A program made the position numbers and the translations under genes. From contig JABWDB010000016.1 of assembly GCA_019614645.1 (NCBI GenBank), positions 1,860,001-1,924,000 on the forward strand: a stretch of DNA of 64,000 nt, read 5' to 3'. Origin of the DNA: Stratiolaelaps scimitus. Its lineage: Eukaryota; Arthropoda; Arachnida; Mesostigmata; Laelapidae. Positions 59,101-64,000 of this stretch are shown here, piece after piece; position 1 is the first letter of the stretch; each line of letters opens with the position of its first letter. Under the pieces are notes generated by a model that did no database searches, was not told the DNA's origin, and was given only the letters and a program-made list of their open reading frames with translations.

Positions 59101-60619
59101 CAACTAACGCCAATCTGTTTCAGGATATTCCTTCCTCAATTTCCAATAATCACCGCGATCACTATTAATCATTGGCGATGGACCTTCCTTAGTGGTGCTA
59201 CGATGATGAACCCTGCTTCATCATTGTTATCGTTTGTTTCACTATTCTGGTCGATTACCAGGTGATCTTGCCCGCGTGCATATTCGTCTATGCTGTTGTA
59301 TATATATACATATATATATATATATATAAAACTTGTGTAACGAAATACACCAGTTTGCCATCGTTGTATGAAATATCCACGGCGCACGCACCGAGGAGTG
59401 TCCACAACTGTTGATCAACACGGTCACTTCTGGTGTCCGATCAGCCGATCAATATATTGATGATCAACTACAATACATTCCAAATGTGCCCAATACAAAT
59501 GTGTTGCGTCCCGAATTTCTCGAAGTTTATGCCACCATCTCGTCGTTGGGTGTTTGCACCCGGCTACCTAATCAGAACCAATCCCGAATATCATCAACGA
59601 CAACCGCCGTCGCCACCATAGCCACCATCGTCGCTCTGTCATAGGCGATATATTCGTGATTTGCCAACACCAACCGCATCACACGATTACCAGGCACGAA
59701 TTTACCTACATCCTCCTCCCCCGGGGGGAGAGAGCCACCGACAGCAGCGGCAGCATTTGATTAGCAACGACCATACCCCCATTATCACCCCCGTCCCCAA
59801 ACAACGATAGCCAAACCAATAACAACTTCGGATAGCGAATCACAGCTTCGTTGTGCCTACAGCTTTGTAGGGATATCTTTGTAGCGTACTGTTATTTTCG
59901 TTCGATTTTCGGCGTCCTGCTTTCGACAGAGGAATAAACACGACTGACGATTAGCGATAAGGGTGAGGCCGATAGGTTTGTTGTTGTTGTTGCTGTTACC
60001 AACAAACCATGGGCAAAGAGAGGCGTGATTGAGGAAGACCGTTCGCTACTTCCGATACTATTGCAGTGTAGCGCGCCGGGTGCTGAACGTTTTTGGAGTA
60101 AATACAAGAACAGTATAAGAACGGGATGAATCGATCGTGCGTTCTATGGCGCAAAAGCAATAGATTATCTTTTGCCTCGCTGCTTTTGATAGATGTTATA
60201 CGTGCAGACTAAATAATGGCGGGATTTTTTTTTAGCCAACTTGAACAGGAGTCACATACTTCTCGTCATGCGGCGTATAGGCTTCTATCGACATCCGGTG
60301 TTTCAAGTTATGCACATACGATGACATGGATGCTTAATTAATTACTTAATTATTGTGGGCTTATTCCATTTGCGTTTAAAATAAATGGAGCGTCGCAAGT
60401 TCCTTCGGGAGGCATCTGCTAAAATGAATTGCAAATAGACTATATATCCTCGCGTGTGTTTTTAATTAAATAGAAACGAATGATGACATTTAACTAAATG
60501 ATTTTGTAATTGTGTTTCTGTGTTGGTAGTTTGCATCGCTCCAACTGTCATCTGGCTCGAAGCGAGGTGCGGACGTTGTCGTTATTGTAATATAATGTAT
60601 ACGGTATGTATGTAGGCAT

Positions 60620-60970
60620 CTATTGGTGTTTTAATAAGTTAATCTCATCCTTTGCTGAGGAGAGGAGCGCATCAATTGCACTAAATAACAAAAATCCATA
60701 GAGTAGATCGACGAATGTAGAAAGCAGAGGCCGTTCTCTGCAGCAGCTAAATGCAATGAAGCCAAAACAGACACCAGTGGCTAAGTATCGCCAGTAATTC
60801 TGTTTGGCCCAACTTAGCTCAGCAGCCGAAGCCGCTTCAACCGTTCGCCGTACGAAGATTGTTGTCTTGTCGTTGTTGTTGTTATTGTGGTCTCTCCTGA
60901 CGACAAGCGTGACGATACAACGATCAAAAGATGAGACGACGGCATCAACAAGAAGCAACTCACTTGCCAA
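60620..60970 (-). CDS. Possible small two-TM membrane protein (or last exon of one)
   Basis: The minus-strand frame is open for about 117 codons to a TAG at 60622-60620. Its first ATG-like position is unclear (the listed start is a TTG), so it may be a 3' exon. The C-terminal two thirds look protein-like: AAELSWAKQNYWRYLATGV, then a hydrophobic CFGFIAFSCC, then PLLSTFVDLLYGFLLFSAID as a second hydrophobic segment, ending in a polar DEINLLKHQ. A short Asn run lies near residue 30. Two hydrophobic segments separated by CRERP would fit a hairpin membrane protein. I recognise no family, and no poly(A) signal was seen close downstream. Confidence 0.3.
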   Translation of the reverse strand: MASELLLVDAVVSSFDRCIVTLVVRRDHNNNNNDKTTIFVRRTVEAASAAELSWAKQNYWRYLATGVCFGFIAFSCCRERPLLSTFVDLLYGFLLFSAIDALLSSAKDEINLLKHQ

Positions 60971-63900
60971 CTCATTTACTCACTGACTCGAAAATGCCGT
61001 TACTCGACAGCAGGACGAAGTCGCTTCCTACTTGTAATAATAAATACACAATCCATCTAATTAGATCGTTGCTATTTTATATTTTATGATTATTATTGCT
61101 ATTATTAGATTAGTTTGCCATGTGCACTTGTCTTGTACCTATATATCTATCTAATGGCTAGCTATCTACACGTGTCCGCAAAAAAAAAACACGACTCCCT
61201 TGAATCGTTAACTTCGTTACACTCTGTGAACACATTCGCCGCCGCTGTTTTCTTGGAAGGCGCAGACGTTGACGATGTTTGCTCTCGCGTTGTTCTGTTG
61301 TTGTTGTTGTTGTTGCTGCTGTCGGCGGTCCAGCACCGTTTCTCAGCAGTAGCAGGCAGATGGGTTAGTTACACATGTAAAATGTATCGTGCACTTGATT
61401 CTCGTATTGTGTGCTGCTGCTCAGAGAGAGAGAGAGAGAGACGGAAGCTGGCGCGGCTGAATTACGACAGACCATTATACAGGGAAAAACGAAAAAAAAC
61501 AGCAGAGGAATATCAGCGAGGCAGGATCTAGGCGGGAAGGTTTCATTGGCCAGTGCTATGAAACCTGCGCTATTTCGCCCCTCCTCTATACTTGCAGGGA
61601 ATGGAACGAGAGCGCGGGGAGAAAGAACGGGAGAGAGAGAGAGAGAGATTCTCGCGACCTAGCGTCCATTGATTGTTCTCAGTGCCGTTAGCTGTAGTGT
61701 ATTATGCAGCCGGCAGCTGTGAGGGGCTGCTGTCCCGTTGCTTTGTCAACGGGTTCACGGGTGGTGGTGGTGGTGCTACTGGACAGCGTAGCGACGAAAT
61801 TACAGAAAGACGCTGACACTAAAGACACATTATTAGCAGATAGTATTTCGTAGACAATTCATAATTAGTTTCGAATGGCGACGGCGATAGCTAATGTGAT
61901 GTCAAATTAACACGGAAGAGCAATGTAAAATAGATGTAGGTCATTCATTATTGGAGAAAGCTTGTTCAACCGTTCTTAGTTCGCTCGTTATAAATCGATC
62001 GTGATCTATATATTGGCGATATTGCTGGGCGGATCAGGGCTGCCTCCAATATCGACTAGAACAAAACGCGATTCCACGGACTGGTACTGCTGGCGCAAAA
62101 GTGTTTTTTTTTTTGCATTCACCATAGCTTTCCGCGAGCGACGGTCTAGCTTCGGGCAGGTAAAGAAAATATTTCTGAAAGTGTTATTTCGGCCAAAATG
62201 GAAACGAAACGGACTAATACGATTGATCAAAATGACACCTATCAGCTAGAGGCTTATATAATAGTTTCACAGGGGAGTATTGCCGCTCGCACGCGAAGCG
62301 ATCGACGCCCAATAAACTCGTGACAATTGATACCAAGGTGTCAGTACAGAACGATTTCGCAGTCCGACTTGAACTGGGCCGTAGTGCAATACCTGTTGGT
62401 CAGTAACTTATGTCCGTATAAGGATCAGACGGAAGAATAAATGCAAGAGTCATCGGTATCGCTGCCAGTGTCGTTACAAAGGTAGACCGTGCAGTTAAAA
62501 AATAGACAAGTTTGCGAGCGGTAGTTTTTCAGCCCTGACTGAACGCCCAATCGTAAACTAGCTCCGCTTGCGATGTTTTATGTAAATTGACGCAGCAGCA
62601 GCACCACCCGTCAAATTGGTGCCAGTTACCCGTCAGGGCGCTATGAGTTACCACCAGAGCGCATCATATGCTAACACGCACTTTCTCAACCAAGATACCG
62701 ACCAGTAATAATAATCGTAATGGCTATGATTACTCATAGTCAGACGGTGAATTTTCTATTTATTTATAAGTAACAGCGCGACATTAAAAATGGCATCGAA
62801 ATGATCTTTTTTGCAACGCACATTAGGTCAATCGAGAGTCGCTGCAGGCGCTGGATCGTGTTGATTTTTTGCAATCCCAACAGATGCATTATGGTCAACA
62901 ACAAAATATAAATTGTGAGGGGGCGCTTCATTAGTAATACACCTCCCAAAGGTCGTATTGAAATTAGTGTTGTCATTTGCTACAGTTGGACTACAGGCTG
63001 TCTTGTTATCATAATACAAACTCCTAAACTCTACAGAAAATACGTTGAGCTATCTGCCACAAACTGGACACAGAACCAACAGCCGTCGCCACATATCCTT
63101 GATGCTGTCCATGTTGTCTCTCATATTATGAACCAATGGTGCAAGTTCACACGGGGCCCAACGCTCAATCGGGCAGGCATCTCTACCTACCAGTTTCACT
63201 TTGTGCTCTCCATGCACTCGTACATATATATATATATATATATATATGTACATATATATATATATATATATATATGTACATATATATATATATATATATA
63301 TATGTATAGGTTTCCCATAGAGTCACTTATCTCGAATTAGCACTTTGAGAGCTTTTATTCCATTTGTTGGCTTCCTCGTTCGTTAGAATGCTTCCCAAAC
63401 TGGCACTGGAAAATCATGTGGCCATTGAAAACTTCTCCACCAACCTCGAAACGGATTGGCGGTCAAGATCGAGCAAATGCTTGGCCTCTTGCCACTCGAA
63501 TAATAAACCCGTTACGGCAGATATCGCTGTCATCATCATTACTATTATAATTTTTTATTATTATTATCATCATCGCACAGAGAATGCCGCTTTCCCCTTT
63601 TACGGTATTCTGCCTGTTCGCTCTTACAGCGACGTCTACGCCGTACAAAATAATGAAGTAATGTCGTTGTCGTTGCTGCTGCTGCTTTTATCCTCACCGG
63701 TTTTCTTCGACCCTTCTCTCGGCTTTCCTTTTTCAAGCATTTCTCTGCGGGTAGAACGACCATCAATCTCCGAAGTATCCGCTGTGCAGTATTCGAGTAT
63801 TCGAGTGAAGTGTGTGCGTCTCCGTGTATCATCACGCGATGTAACAAGCGACCGACCGGGATGCAAAACCGATAGAATAGCTCATTCACGACGTTACCAT

Positions 63901-64000
63901 TACACGAATCGCATAGTGGGTATCATCCCAGCTACGGCCGTAGTTTGCAGTGCGGGTTCGAGCAGAATTCGACTTTTTACTCCTGTGTGGTAATTACCAT
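60971..64000. other. No gene recognised (right edge)
   Basis: Mostly AT-rich with GA runs at 61422-61441 and 61630-61648 and the TA array at 63229-63307. The 209-codon plus frame 63364-63993 runs through ATT and CTG repeats and has no recognisable content. A degenerate protein-like patch on the minus strand at 62.8-63.2 kb is broken by stops. Confidence 0.45.
63229..63307. repeat. Triplicated TA array with TGTACA junctions
   Basis: Three blocks of roughly 18-24 bp of TA are each bounded by ACAT...ATGT, so the junctions form TGTACA palindromes. This looks like a tandem amplification of a whole TA block, not simple slippage by two bases. Confidence 0.88.

Larger units (their letters stand above)
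54872..60619. other. No gene recognised
   Basis: AT-rich in the left part (TA at 55556-55595, a TA-cored palindrome at 56125-56160, TA at 59299-59329), with a GC-richer triplet-repeat patch at 56.3-57.0 kb. The minus frame 55883-55608 and plus frame 57849-58088 are protein-like in composition but lack any recognisable family or clear splice borders. Confidence 0.45.

Noticed and set aside
63364..63993. 209-codon plus-strand open frame at the right edge
   Set aside because: It crosses ATT and CTG microsatellites, has no recognisable domain, and its codon use is not distinctive.

Overview
The window looks like nuclear DNA from an animal, most likely an arthropod. It has long introns with GT-AG splice sites, dense TA/GA/CAG/AAT microsatellites, tRNA-derived SINEs, and a metazoan-only junction or cytoskeletal scaffold gene. 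A mite or tick would fit, but nothing read here fixes the taxon. No rRNA gene, CRISPR array, bacterial gene or intact tRNA gene was seen.

The one gene supported with confidence is on the minus strand and covers about 0.2-42 kb. Eight coding exons (41868-41674, 40816-40582, 31353-31280, 5528-5290, 5051-4558, 4340-2260, 1725-701 and 375 to about 233) join with agreeing codon phases into roughly 1,495 residues. The order is: a low-complexity N-terminus; an acidic helix running into WQANLDKWKSARRQR, the hallmark of the LMO7/LIMCH1 family (Drosophila Smallish/Smash); a PDZ domain split by an intron; about ten copies of an I-E-P-x-L-I-x-R-K motif; a Ser/Thr-rich linker; and a tail with repeated D/E-I-Y-E-N motifs resembling SH2-docking sites. 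The C-terminal LIM domain expected for this family is not in the window. It would lie beyond base 1 if the last exon splices onward. A separate coding exon at 16435-16235 with its own ATG joins exon 4 in phase and probably marks an internal promoter for a shorter isoform.

Layout: 0.2-5.5 kb holds the six 3' exons, closely packed. 5.5-31.3 kb is a 25.8 kb intron holding the alternative first exon, SINE copies, GC-rich CAG/GGC stretches and many TA arrays. 31.3 kb has a 74 bp exon. 31.4-40.6 kb is another repeat-rich intron. 40.6-42.0 kb has the 5' coding exons. Upstream of 42 kb there are only tentative items: a possible non-coding first exon near 48.2 kb, a PCNA-like coding remnant near 43.1 kb, a probable coding exon with WD40-like spacing at 49.7-49.9 kb, a complete SINE with a 13 bp target-site duplication at 54.7 kb, and a small two-TM open frame at 60.6-61.0 kb.

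Working model: the main gene encodes an adherens-junction/actomyosin scaffold, with PDZ and probably LIM domains for protein partners, a repeat array of unknown role and a tyrosine-motif tail that could be read by Src-family kinases and SH2 adaptors. Two N-termini would come from two promoters. All joins are inferred from splice signals and phase, without transcript evidence.
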